Part shown: in pieces, positions 33,884-42,774 of the stretch | How the letters are laid out: every line of letters starts with the position of its first letter | Numbering within the stretch: the stretch's first letter is position 1 | From: Paraburkholderia sp. BCC1886 | Lineage (GTDB): Bacteria > Pseudomonadota > Gammaproteobacteria > Burkholderiales > Burkholderiaceae | Assembly: GCF_900996245.1 (NCBI RefSeq) | Contig: NZ_CAAJGK010000063.1 | Coordinates: forward strand, 124,001-188,000 | Direction of reading: 5' to 3' | DNA length: 64,000 bases | Notes under the pieces: generated by a model | Told to the model about the DNA's origin: nothing | What the model saw: only the letters and a program-made list of their open reading frames with translations | Databases searched by the model: none | Position numbers and translations under genes: made by a program

Positions 33884-34903
33884 ATGACGCTACTTTCCGT
33901 GCTCGATCAAACACCCGTGATCGCCGGACACTCGGTGGCGGACGCTATCGCCGCGACCGTGGAACTTGCACAACTCGCCGACGACCTCGGCTACACGCGC
34001 TACTGGTGCGCCGAACATCATGGTTTGCGCGGCGTGTCGAACCCGTGCCCGGAAGTGATGCTCGCGCGACTGGGCAGCGTGACAAAACGGATTCGCCTGG
34101 GCTCCGGCGGCGTGATGCTGCCGTACTACAGTCCGTTCAAGGTCGCCGAGCAGTTCATGATGCTCGAAGCGCTGTTTCCGAACCGGATCGATCTGGGCGT
34201 CGGGCGCGCGCCGGGCGGCGACATGCGCACGGCGCAGGCCGTGGCCGCCGGCGACTACAACCGTGGCGATATTTTTCCGCAGCAGGTGGCCGAACTGATC
34301 GGTCTGATGCACGGCACGTTGCCCGACGATCATCCGGCGAACGGTGTACTGCTACAACCGCAAATCGATACGCGCCCGCAACTGTGGATGCTCGGCTCGA
34401 GCGAATTCGGCGGACTGCTCGCCGCGCAACTCGGGATTCGCTTTGCGTTCGCGCATTTCATCAATGCGCACTATGGTCAGCAGGTGGCCGAAGCGTATCG
34501 CGACCGCTTCACAGCCGGCGACGAGGCGCAGCAGCCGTATCTCGCAGCCGCGGTCTTCGTGATCTGCGCGGACACCGAACAGGAAGCCATCGATCTCGAG
34601 AAAGCCGTCGATTTGCGGCGCGTGCAAATGGCTTACGGCCTGAACGAACCGATTCCGTCGATCGCACAGGGCATCGCGCAGACCTACGGCGAACGCGAGC
34701 GACTGGTGATCGACCGCGAGAAGCCGCGCAGCATCATCGGCACGCCGGAAACGGTCACCGCGCGACTGCAAGCGCTGCAGGAACGATTCCAGGCCGACGA
34801 GCTGATCGTGCTCACCGTGGCGGGCAGTTATCGTGCGCGTCTGCGCTCCTATGAACTTCTTGCCGACGCGTTTGCCCTGACACGCGCGGCCTCCCCTTCC
34901 TAA
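33884..34903 (+). CDS. Luciferase-like (LLM class) flavin-dependent oxidoreductase, 339 aa
   Basis: Bacterial-luciferase fold protein of the MsnO8/YhbW group: N-terminal LSVLDQTPV, the YWCAEHHG motif (aligned with the flavin-proximal strand), GSGGVMLPYYSPFKVAEQF, and FPNRIDLGVGRAPGGD. It probably uses FMNH2 and O2; the substrate is unknown. It sits between coaBC and dut, 14 bp before dut, and is likely co-transcribed with it. Confidence 0.9.
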   Translation: MTLLSVLDQTPVIAGHSVADAIAATVELAQLADDLGYTRYWCAEHHGLRGVSNPCPEVMLARLGSVTKRIRLGSGGVMLPYYSPFKVAEQFMMLEALFPNRIDLGVGRAPGGDMRTAQAVAAGDYNRGDIFPQQVAELIGLMHGTLPDDHPANGVLLQPQIDTRPQLWMLGSSEFGGLLAAQLGIRFAFAHFINAHYGQQVAEAYRDRFTAGDEAQQPYLAAAVFVICADTEQEAIDLEKAVDLRRVQMAYGLNEPIPSIAQGIAQTYGERERLVIDREKPRSIIGTPETVTARLQALQERFQADELIVLTVAGSYRARLRSYELLADAFALTRAASPS

Positions 34904-34917
34904 CGCCTTCACACTGC

Positions 34918-35364
34918 ATGAAACTCGACCTGAAGATTCTCGATGCGCGAATGCGCGATCAACTCCCCGCCTACGCCACGACGGGCAGCGCGGGTCTCGA
35001 CCTGCGCGCCTGCCTCGACGAGCCGTTGACCCTGAAGCCCGGCGAAACGGCACTGGTCCCGACGGGTCTCGCGATTCACGTGCGAGACCCCGGCTACGCC
35101 GCGCTGATTCTGCCGCGCTCCGGCCTCGGACATAAGCACGGCATCGTGCTCGGCAATCTGGTAGGACTGATCGACTCCGACTACCAGGGCCAATTAATGA
35201 TTTCGACGTGGAATCGCGGTGAGACGACCTTCGTACTCAACCCGATGGAGCGGCTCGCGCAACTCGTCATCGTGCCGGTGGTGCAGGCGCAGTTCAATAT
35301 CGTCGATGACTTCGAAAGCAGTGAACGGGGTGCCGGCGGTTTTGGCAGCACCGGCAAGCACTGA
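34918..35364 (+). CDS. dut: Deoxyuridine 5'-triphosphate nucleotidohydrolase
   Basis: Hydrolyses dUTP to dUMP, keeping uracil out of DNA and feeding thymidylate synthesis. It is 148 aa with the five dUTPase motifs, including PRSGLGHKHGIVLGN, GLIDSDYQGQL, RLAQLVIVP and the C-terminal lid RGAGGFGSTGKH. It ends the ribF-dut run. Confidence 0.97.
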   Translation: MKLDLKILDARMRDQLPAYATTGSAGLDLRACLDEPLTLKPGETALVPTGLAIHVRDPGYAALILPRSGLGHKHGIVLGNLVGLIDSDYQGQLMISTWNRGETTFVLNPMERLAQLVIVPVVQAQFNIVDDFESSERGAGGFGSTGKH

Positions 35365-35585
35365 CCGCGTTTGCCTTGATCTGAATATCAGGGCGGACCT
35401 ATCCGATCCGTCCTGATCTGACAATAGTTTCTAATTGTCGCGCGCAATTGAATCTTTCTCAGGCTAATAGTTAGCCATCCGCATCAATTCATTTCCCCCT
35501 TTCCGTTCGAATTCGGATTTGTCCGATTTGGCTCGCTGCATCGCGCACCTATAAATGGACTAGCGCAATGCTTACCGACCTCGAA

Positions 35586-35615
35586 TTGCTTTATTTAGTT
35601 AGCCATACCTATTAA
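35586..35615 (+). promoter_or_regulatory. Predicted promoter for the 837-aa gene, in an AT-rich gap
   Basis: TTGCTT (35586-35591) and TATTAA (35610-35615), spacer 18 bp. The gap 35365-35679 is strikingly AT-rich for this genome and otherwise contains no gene or terminator I can support. Confidence 0.4.
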
Positions 35616-35679
35616 TTGGCGATCGGTACGTTTGCGTCTGATGTCTGGATTGAACTCTCAACCTGAATGGAGTTAGAGC

Positions 35680-38193
35680 ATGCAGATCGAATACGATGCA
35701 ATCGTTGGACCGGGCGCAAACGAATGGTACGGCACCCTTGTCGTCTCCAACCTTCGCTACGCGGACGGCAGCGGGATTGGGGTCGGTGAATATCTGGCGT
35801 TCAACTTTCACTCGCCGGCGGCGGTCGACGCCACCGCTATCGACCCGCAATTCAGTACGTGGGTGATCGGTGACATCACAGCGACTTCCGCGCAGGTCGA
35901 CGACGGCAATTTCGACGTCACCGTGACGATCGACTTCACCACGCCTTATAGGCTGACCGCCACCGACCAGATCACTATCGACATCAACGGCGATCTCACT
36001 ACGAATTCCGATACGTGGCTCGACTCGTTCGTGTTTTCCGCGGATGCGCCGCCGACGATTTCCGGCTCGGTCGTCGTCGGCTGCGCGGACGCGCCGGACC
36101 CGGCTCTTGCGGGCATCAAGCCGTCGCTGACGCTCGCGCAGGGCGATGTCGTCTCTACCCTAACGCTCGACTACGGCTCGACGTCTTCGGCGAGCCTCGA
36201 ACAGGGCCACTACACGGTCGCTGGCGATCCGGTCAGTACCAGCGACCAGACGGTCATGGCGGCCCTCGTCATCGAGCCCGACGCGATCGATGTCGAGGTC
36301 GGCGACGCCGTTTCGGTACGCGTGAGTTTCGCGCCGGTTCAATACTATGCGGCGCTGGATATCGCGATTGGCTCGCTCACGGGATTGTCGTCGGAGACGC
36401 TCGACATCACGGTGACCGATCTTGTCTCCGGTGCCCCGCTCGCCGTGTTTAGCGCCGCGCCCAATAGCGTAACGCCGTTGCGGCAACTGCCTCCATCGGG
36501 CCAGGCCCGCATAGCCGTTCAGTCGATCGCGTTGAACGATGTCGGCTACGTGTTCGACGTGCCCGACGTGACGCTGACAAATGCGTTGCAGACGATCAGC
36601 ATCGACGATTCGATGGTCGAGGCGACCGCAGTGAACACGTCGGGGTACGTCGAGGTCGACATCCAGGTGGTCTCGGCGCAGTCGGTGGATCGGCAAATCG
36701 ACGTGCGTCTGATTGGCGGCAGCATGAGTTATCTGCAAACCGTCACGGCGAGTTCGCAGCAGACCGCGTTCTCCGCGCTAGTGCAGCCAGGCGAGTACAC
36801 GGTCGCGGTGAACGACTTCGTAACGGCGGGCGTGGTGTATGCGCTCGGCGCGCCATCGCAACTCAGCGTGTCGGCGCAGGGGAAAACGCAACTCGAGGTC
36901 ACGGTCGAGCCATCGGCCAACCTCAACGTACGCGGCTTTCCCGCATACCTGTGTTTCGGCGGATGCGCCGATCTCGTCCCCAGTAATCAGGCAGACTTCG
37001 TCGCGGCGCGCGCGACCTCCGTCTTCGATTACGCCGGCACCGACGGTGCGGGCGACGCCACGGTCTATCTGACGGACGACCCGCAAACCACCGCGACCAT
37101 CACGCTCGCCCGCAATGTCGAGGCGCAACTCGGCAATACGCAGCCGGTGCTGCCGGTCATGGTGTCATACACGTGCAATCTGTCGGGCGGCGATACCAGG
37201 ACGAATCTGGCCAACGCCGACGCTCACGCGCACAGCTTCGCCAATTACATTCTGGCGCTCAACCTCGCGAACGAGTCCATCGACGAACATCATCCGGTGC
37301 CGGCCGGCTTTATCGTCAATCCCGACTTTCTCGGCGCATGCCAGCAAGCCGGCTTCGGGCCGACGTATGCGATGCCGGTGCGAGCGCCGCTGCAGCAGGC
37401 GCTCGATCACTGGTCGATTGCGGTTCCCATCCCCGCCGACATCACGGAAGATATTGCCGGCTATGTGCTTGCGGTTAACTGGCTGACTCGCACCGTTGCG
37501 CCCTCGGTAACGTTCGGCTGGCAGATCAATCTGTGGGGCGTGGGCTACTCGGAGTGGATCTACGAGAACGACATCGATCCGGCTCAGATGGCTCAACAAA
37601 CGGCGGCCTATGTATCGAGCCTGGGCGTGTATAACGCGCCCTACGCGCCGGACTTCCTGGCTATCGACCGCTACGAGGCGGACGACTTCACACAGCGTGC
37701 ATATGTGAACGGCTACTGCTACGGTCCACGCGAATGGGATCGATACTTCGATTTCTGCCAGGCCGTAAGCCGCGCGCTCAAATTGCCCGTGATGCCCTGG
37801 CAAATTCCCGCGAGCCGTATTCCGACGACGACCGATCCGGTCGCGGCCGACTTCGACTCGCAGCATTGGGGCACTGGCGGCAGTTGTCTGCTCGGCGATC
37901 CGGCCATCGGCTCGGATTATCAAAACGTGAATCCCACGATTCTCGCGCTGCAGTTTCCCGCGGCATTCCAGCAATACATGGGCGCCACGGCAGAAGACAT
38001 GTTCATCCGCTCCGAGCCGTTCGATATATCGAAGCCGATGTACGGCGACTTTCCACTGCGCGGTATTTTCACGGTGCTGCTGGGCGGCGGCGCGACGACC
38101 GGCATCGTCTCGGCAATCGGCAACCCTGAGCCGTGGGCGAGAGAAAAGCTCAACGCCTACATGAACGCACCCATCCCGTTCGACGATGAATAA
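35680..38193 (+). CDS. Large multidomain protein of unknown function: beta-sandwich modules plus a TIM-barrel-like C-terminal domain, 837 aa
   Basis: I do not recognise this protein. Residues 1-115 alternate beta-strand patterns with Thr/Asp-rich turns (YGTLVVSNLRYADG, DVTVTIDF), like carbohydrate-binding or Ig-like modules. Residues about 120-420 hold three or more further beta domains rich in Val/Ser/Thr. From about residue 425 (NVRGFPAYLCFGG) the pattern becomes alpha/beta, with strand-end acidic or aromatic clusters FLAIDRYEADDF (near 657), PVMPWQIP (near 704) and HWGTGG (near 728), reminiscent of glycoside-hydrolase barrels. There is no signal peptide or lipobox. GGAG lies seven bases before the ATG. 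It has its own terminator and no operon partners. A polysaccharide-active role is a guess from architecture. Confidence 0.6.
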   Translation: MQIEYDAIVGPGANEWYGTLVVSNLRYADGSGIGVGEYLAFNFHSPAAVDATAIDPQFSTWVIGDITATSAQVDDGNFDVTVTIDFTTPYRLTATDQITIDINGDLTTNSDTWLDSFVFSADAPPTISGSVVVGCADAPDPALAGIKPSLTLAQGDVVSTLTLDYGSTSSASLEQGHYTVAGDPVSTSDQTVMAALVIEPDAIDVEVGDAVSVRVSFAPVQYYAALDIAIGSLTGLSSETLDITVTDLVSGAPLAVFSAAPNSVTPLRQLPPSGQARIAVQSIALNDVGYVFDVPDVTLTNALQTISIDDSMVEATAVNTSGYVEVDIQVVSAQSVDRQIDVRLIGGSMSYLQTVTASSQQTAFSALVQPGEYTVAVNDFVTAGVVYALGAPSQLSVSAQGKTQLEVTVEPSANLNVRGFPAYLCFGGCADLVPSNQADFVAARATSVFDYAGTDGAGDATVYLTDDPQTTATITLARNVEAQLGNTQPVLPVMVSYTCNLSGGDTRTNLANADAHAHSFANYILALNLANESIDEHHPVPAGFIVNPDFLGACQQAGFGPTYAMPVRAPLQQALDHWSIAVPIPADITEDIAGYVLAVNWLTRTVAPSVTFGWQINLWGVGYSEWIYENDIDPAQMAQQTAAYVSSLGVYNAPYAPDFLAIDRYEADDFTQRAYVNGYCYGPREWDRYFDFCQAVSRALKLPVMPWQIPASRIPTTTDPVAADFDSQHWGTGGSCLLGDPAIGSDYQNVNPTILALQFPAAFQQYMGATAEDMFIRSEPFDISKPMYGDFPLRGIFTVLLGGGATTGIVSAIGNPEPWAREKLNAYMNAPIPFDDE

Positions 38194-38206
38194 GCGCTGA
38201 GGCAAA

Positions 38207-38246
38207 GAAAAACGGCGTGGTCCCGAAGGAGCCACGCCGTTTTTTC
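38207..38246. terminator. Bidirectional terminator between the 837-aa gene and clpA
   Basis: Ten-bp stem (AACGGCGTGG with its complement) around an 11-base loop, with A-rich and T6 flanks that serve both convergent genes. Confidence 0.9.
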
Positions 38247-38266
38247 AAGCGCTCAACCGAGGTCGA

Positions 38267-40564
38267 TTACTCGACTTCCACCGCTTCCGGATTCGGATTG
38301 CGCGGCGCCGGATGTTCGTCGAAGGTCAACTGGACCTTGTCGTCGGCATCCACGTCGACCGACACACGACCGCCGCTCATCAACTTGCCGAACAGCAACT
38401 CGTCGGCCAGTGCACGACGGATCGTGTCCTGGATCAGGCGTTGCATCGGCCGCGCGCCCATCAGCGGGTCGAAACCGTGCTTGGCCAGATGCTTGCGCAA
38501 CGCGTCGGTGAACAGCGCATCGACCTTCTTCTCATGCAACTGATCTTCCAGTTGCATGAGGAACTTGTCGACCACCCGCATGATGATTTCCTCATCGAGC
38601 GAGCGGAAGCTGATGACCGCGTCCAGACGGTTACGGAACTCAGGCGTGAACATGCGCTTGATGTCGACCATTTCGTCGCCGGTTTCCCGACGGTTCGTGA
38701 AGCCGATCACCGACTTGCCCATTGCCTCAGCACCCGCATTCGTCGTCATGATGATGATGACATTGCGGAAATCTGCCTTGCGACCATTGTTATCCGTCAA
38801 CGTGCCGTGGTCCATCACCTGCAGCAGCACGTTGTAGATATCCGGATGCGCCTTTTCGATCTCGTCGAGCAGCAGCACGCAGTGCGGTTTCTTCGTGACG
38901 GCTTCGGTCAGCAAACCTCCCTGATCGAAACCGACGTAGCCCGGCGGCGCGCCGATCAAGCGGCTTACCGCATGACGTTCCATGTATTCCGACATATCGA
39001 AGCGGATCAGCTCGATCCCCAGCGTGAACGCCAGTTGCTTCGCCACTTCCGTCTTGCCGACGCCCGTGGGACCGGAGAACAGGAACGCACCGATCGGCTT
39101 GTCCAGCTTGCCGAGGCCAGCACGCGCCATCTTGATGGCGGCCGACAGCGCGTCGATGGCCGGGTCTTGCCCGAACACCACGCTCTTCAGATCGCGATCC
39201 AGGGTCTGCAGCTTGCTGCGATCGTCTTGCGACACGCTTTGCGGCGGGACGCGAGCGATCTTCGAGATGATTTCCTCGATCTCGTTCTTGCCGATGGTCT
39301 TCTTTTGCTTCGACTTCGGCAAGATGCGTTGCGCGGCACCCGCTTCGTCGATCACGTCGATGGCCTTGTCCGGCAGATGACGATCCGTGATGAAGCGCGC
39401 CGACAATTCCGCCGCCGCCGACAGCGCACCCGACGAATACTTCACGCCGTGATGCTCCTCGAACCGCGACTTCAGACCACGCAAAATCGCCACCGTCTGT
39501 TCGACGGTCGGCTCGGTCACATCGACCTTCTGGAAACGACGCGACAGTGCTGCATCTTTTTCGAAGATGCCACGGTATTCCGTGAACGTCGTCGCGCCGA
39601 TGCACTTGAGGGTGCCCGACGACAGCGCCGGCTTCAGCAGATTCGATGCGTCGAGCGTGCCGCCCGATGCTGCGCCCGCGCCAATCAACGTGTGAATCTC
39701 GTCGATAAACAGAATTGCGTGCGGGCGTTCCTTCAATTCCTTCAACACGGTCTTCAGACGTTGCTCGAAGTCACCGCGATACTTGGTGCCGGCGAGCAGT
39801 GCGCCCATGTCGAGCGAATACACCTGCGCATCCGCCAGAATGTCCGGCACTTCGCCGCGCGTAATTCGCCACGCCAGACCTTCCGCGATGGCGGTTTTAC
39901 CGACGCCCGCCTCGCCAACCAGTAGCGGGTTGTTCTTACGGCGACGGCACAGGACCTGAACCACACGCTCGACTTCCGACTCGCGCCCGATCAGCGGATC
40001 GATGCGACCGTCTTTGGCCATCTGGTTCAGATTGGCGGTGAATTGCGCGAGCGGCGTTTCTTTCTGCGCGGCGGCTTCGTCCGACTCGGCACTCGCGTCG
40101 CTCGCTTTCGCGGCATCCGTGCTGCTGGTCTTCGCGATACCGTGCGAGATGAAATTGACCACGTCCAGACGCGTCACGCCCTGCTGTTGCAGGTAATACA
40201 CCGCGTGCGAATCCTTTTCGCCGAAGATCGCAACCAGCACGTTCGCGCCAGTCACTTCCTTCTTGCCATTCGAGGTCGACTGCACATGCATGATGGCGCG
40301 CTGGATCACACGCTGAAAACCCAGCGTAGGCTGCGTGTCGACGTCGTCCGTGCCAGGCACGGTAGGCGTGTTGTCATGAATGAAGTTGCGCAGGTTCTGC
40401 CGCAGATCCTCGATATTGGCCGCGCATGCTCGCAACACCTCAGCGGCCGTTGGGTTGTCCAACAGCGCCAACAAGAGATGCTCGACCGTGATGAACTCGT
40501 GCCGCGCCTGGCGTGCTTCCATGAACGCCATGTGCAGGCTGACTTCCAGTTCCTGGGCAATCAT
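38267..40564 (-). CDS. clpA: ATP-dependent Clp protease ATP-binding subunit ClpA
   Basis: AAA+ unfoldase feeding ClpP, with substrates including N-degron proteins delivered by ClpS. It is 765 aa: an N-terminal double Clp_N domain (LEVSLHMAFMEARQARHEF), first AAA module with GEAGVGKTA and LFIDEIHTLIGAG, second with GPTGVGKTEVAKQLA and LLLDEIEKAHPD, and C-terminal D2-small with the IGF-type ClpP loop region (SVIGFTNRRETG). The ATG at 40564 has GGAGG upstream and overlaps the clpS stop (ATGA). Residues 145-170 form an Ala/Ser-rich linker. Confidence 0.97.
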   Translation of the reverse strand: MIAQELEVSLHMAFMEARQARHEFITVEHLLLALLDNPTAAEVLRACAANIEDLRQNLRNFIHDNTPTVPGTDDVDTQPTLGFQRVIQRAIMHVQSTSNGKKEVTGANVLVAIFGEKDSHAVYYLQQQGVTRLDVVNFISHGIAKTSSTDAAKASDASAESDEAAAQKETPLAQFTANLNQMAKDGRIDPLIGRESEVERVVQVLCRRRKNNPLLVGEAGVGKTAIAEGLAWRITRGEVPDILADAQVYSLDMGALLAGTKYRGDFEQRLKTVLKELKERPHAILFIDEIHTLIGAGAASGGTLDASNLLKPALSSGTLKCIGATTFTEYRGIFEKDAALSRRFQKVDVTEPTVEQTVAILRGLKSRFEEHHGVKYSSGALSAAAELSARFITDRHLPDKAIDVIDEAGAAQRILPKSKQKKTIGKNEIEEIISKIARVPPQSVSQDDRSKLQTLDRDLKSVVFGQDPAIDALSAAIKMARAGLGKLDKPIGAFLFSGPTGVGKTEVAKQLAFTLGIELIRFDMSEYMERHAVSRLIGAPPGYVGFDQGGLLTEAVTKKPHCVLLLDEIEKAHPDIYNVLLQVMDHGTLTDNNGRKADFRNVIIIMTTNAGAEAMGKSVIGFTNRRETGDEMVDIKRMFTPEFRNRLDAVISFRSLDEEIIMRVVDKFLMQLEDQLHEKKVDALFTDALRKHLAKHGFDPLMGARPMQRLIQDTIRRALADELLFGKLMSGGRVSVDVDADDKVQLTFDEHPAPRNPNPEAVEVE

Positions 40565-40875
40565 GCTTCCTCCATCACACACTGCAGCGGATGCCCGGCC
40601 TGCCGTGCGTGGGTAACGACTTGCTCGACTTTGGTCGACGCGATGTCCCGCGTATAGACCCCACAAACTCCCCTGCCTTCGCGATGCACCTTCAACATAA
40701 CCTGCGTTGCGGTTTCTCGATCTTTATTGAAGTATTCCTGCACGACCATCACCACGAATTCCATTGGTGTGAAGTCGTCGTTCAGCAGCACCACCTTGTA
40801 CATGGCTGGCGGCTTGAGCTTCTTCTCCTGCCGCTCCAGTACGGTGCTGTCCTGCTTGTCCGGGATAATCGCCAT
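40561..40875 (-). CDS. clpS: ATP-dependent Clp protease adaptor ClpS
   Basis: Adaptor that binds N-terminal destabilising residues and delivers N-end-rule substrates to ClpAP. It is 104 aa with a flexible N-tail, the conserved YKVVLLNDDFTPMEFVV, the binding-pocket residues around MLKVHREGRGVCGVYTRDIA, and VEQVVTHARQAGHPL. It is translationally coupled to clpA. Confidence 0.97.
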   Translation of the reverse strand: MAIIPDKQDSTVLERQEKKLKPPAMYKVVLLNDDFTPMEFVVMVVQEYFNKDRETATQVMLKVHREGRGVCGVYTRDIASTKVEQVVTHARQAGHPLQCVMEEA

Positions 40876-41435
40876 ACACCCATTCTAAACAACTAGGACA
40901 GGCCCGCAATCCTGTCAAAACCCGGCCTTGCGACCAGTGAGCCCGTTCGCGTTCGCCTGATGGGTGAATTACCCGCCCTGCTTGCGACATTCCACGAGCC
41001 GATTGCGGAGCCGGCCCCTATCCAGTGATGCAGCGCGGTTGTGTTGCACCGCAGTCGGATCGAGTATCGCACAACCTGCCAAAGCTGGTTGAAGGCACTC
41101 GCTGGAGCCAATCGGCAGCGGCGCACCCGCAGAACAGCATGTGCGTCGATTATGCGACTTTTCAAGATAGCCCGCTTGCGCAACCGCACATATAGAAAGC
41201 GGTAAAAACCCTGGAAAGCGCCTGTTTGCAGCCCAACAACGACAATCTCGCGGCATCTCAAAATTCGCTTGACACTCGAATTAAGAGCACCAACAATCAA
41301 GCTGGCACTTTTTTCACTGAGCCATAATTTCGAAAAAATGCCGATGGTGAGCTTGTGAGGAGGGAGCGGCTGCGTCGCAGTCGTCGAGCTTTTCGAGGGC
41401 TCGTGGTAGTGACATGAGTTACAGGGGAAGTTGGA
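40876..41435. promoter_or_regulatory. Divergent intergenic region clpS / cold-shock gene
   Basis: 560 bp without a supportable gene. A likely promoter for the cold-shock gene is TTGACA (41269-41274) with AACAAT (41292-41297), spacer 17 bp. It implies an untranslated leader of about 130 bases, as in cspA-type genes whose mRNA structure responds to temperature. Nothing else here could be identified. Confidence 0.4.
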
Positions 41436-41642
41436 ATGGCAACTGGTACGGTCAAATGGTTCAATGACGCAAAAGGTTTTGGATTCATCACGCCCGATGA
41501 AGGTGGTGAGGATCTGTTTGCACACTTCTCGGCCATCCAGATGAATGGCTTCAAGACACTCAAGGAAGGCCAAAAGGTTACCTTCGAGGTCGTGCAAGGC
41601 CCGAAAGGCAAGCAGGCATCGAACATCCAGGCACCTGCCTGA
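41436..41642 (+). CDS. CspA-family cold-shock protein, 68 aa
   Basis: Small OB-fold nucleic-acid chaperone. The RNP1 motif KGFGFI and RNP2-like DLFAHFSAI are intact: MATGTVKWFNDAKGFGFITP at the N-terminus. GGGGAAG precedes the ATG. It stands alone, divergent from clpS-clpA, as in many betaproteobacteria (the cspD-clpS-clpA neighbourhood). Whether it is cold-induced or stationary-phase-induced cannot be told. Confidence 0.96.
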   Translation: MATGTVKWFNDAKGFGFITPDEGGEDLFAHFSAIQMNGFKTLKEGQKVTFEVVQGPKGKQASNIQAPA

Positions 41643-41663
41643 TTCCGTTCGGTACCCGTCCTT

Positions 41664-41696
41664 CGAAACCCGGCTGCTCGCCGGGTTTCTTTTTTG
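41664..41696 (+). terminator. Terminator of the cold-shock gene
   Basis: Nine-bp stem AAACCCGGC / GCCGGGTTT with a five-base loop, followed by CTTTTTT. Confidence 0.9.
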
Positions 41697-41757
41697 GGCC
41701 TTTCCTTCTAACGCGTTTTTGGGCGTCACGCCGTCCCATATAACGGACCGATGCCGT

Positions 41758-42555
41758 CTAGCCGATCATCGACCGCTGCATCGCGAGGCTTCGCGCCAGA
41801 TCGCCTTCGTAATTCGCGATCCCCTGATGCTGGAGATTCGAGTGCGTGTCAATAGCCGGTGTGATGCCGATCGTCTGCACGAGCTGACAGAACCAGTAGT
41901 CCTCCGACAGATAGGTGCGCGAGACCGGATCGATGCCCGTGTCGAAAAATGCGTAGAGAAAGTCCGCGGGCTTACCCGCATCGAACTCGGGGCGATCGAC
42001 GAACGGCGAGCGGCAATGCAATTCCGGATAATGCTCGATCAATGCGAGAAACACCTCGCGCCGGATCAACATGAAGCCAGTAGGCGCATGCAGCGCGTCG
42101 AGAAAACCCGCCGCGTCGGGCTCCAGCGTCGCCGAACTCGCTACCGCCGGATACGTCGCATGCATCGCACGAAAATCCGCCTTCGTCGCCCCCGCGGGTA
42201 GCGCTCGAGCAAGACCGGCGGCCGGCCAGCCGTCGTTCTTCAGCGGATACACACCCGCCACGACCGGCCGGTCGGCTTGCAGCAGACGCACCACGTCCTC
42301 GCCTTTGAAGCCAATGTCGCTGTCGATCCACATCAGATGCGTGAAGCGGCCGTCGGCGAGAAACTCGGCCACCATCGTGTTGCGGGCCCGCGTGATCAGG
42401 CTGTCGAAACTGTTGAAATTTACGCGGACGCCAAAGCCGTATCTGGCCGACATCTCGTAAAGATCGAGCAGGCCGAGCGCATAAGCGGTGGTAACGACCG
42501 CACCATAGCTGGGTGTCGCAACGTAGACGTTGGCGGCAATGTGTTGGGTATTCAT
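41758..42555 (-). CDS. Putative glycosyltransferase (GT-A/Anp1-like), 265 aa
   Basis: The core LITRARNTMVAEFLADGRF then THLMWIDSDIGF contains a D-X-D-type element (WIDSDIGF) in the position used by GT-A glycosyltransferases of the Anp1/mannan-polymerase type to bind metal and nucleotide sugar. Further motifs are DRPVVAGVYPLK, APTGFMLIRREVF and a C-terminal SEDYWFCQLVQTIG, which resembles an acceptor or base motif. There is no signal peptide or membrane segment. ATG at 42555 is preferred; TTG at 42582 is an in-frame alternative. No capsule or LPS genes are adjacent, so acceptor and role are unknown. Confidence 0.6.
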   Translation of the reverse strand: MNTQHIAANVYVATPSYGAVVTTAYALGLLDLYEMSARYGFGVRVNFNSFDSLITRARNTMVAEFLADGRFTHLMWIDSDIGFKGEDVVRLLQADRPVVAGVYPLKNDGWPAAGLARALPAGATKADFRAMHATYPAVASSATLEPDAAGFLDALHAPTGFMLIRREVFLALIEHYPELHCRSPFVDRPEFDAGKPADFLYAFFDTGIDPVSRTYLSEDYWFCQLVQTIGITPAIDTHSNLQHQGIANYEGDLARSLAMQRSMIG

Positions 42556-42700
42556 AGCGGGTGTCAGGCGGATCGCATGCAAAGTTCGAGTAAGACGGCG
42601 TTCGCGTCGGCAGCAAGGGCGACGACGGCGAAGAGACAGGCCACGTAAGTTAACCGACTTCGCAAACCGCGCGTCTCAATAACGCGACTCCGCAAACGAA

Positions 42701-42732
42701 TCGACCCCGGCCGCCTAACGGCGCCGGGGTCG
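42701..42732 (-). terminator. Terminator-like hairpin after icd
   Basis: Ten-bp GC-rich stem (TCGACCCCGG and complement) 43 bp after the icd stop; on the minus strand it is followed by TTCGTTTG, a weak T-run. Confidence 0.55.
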
Positions 42733-42774
42733 ACCTGTCCACTCAAACTCAGTACAGCGCAACTCCGCCAGCGC

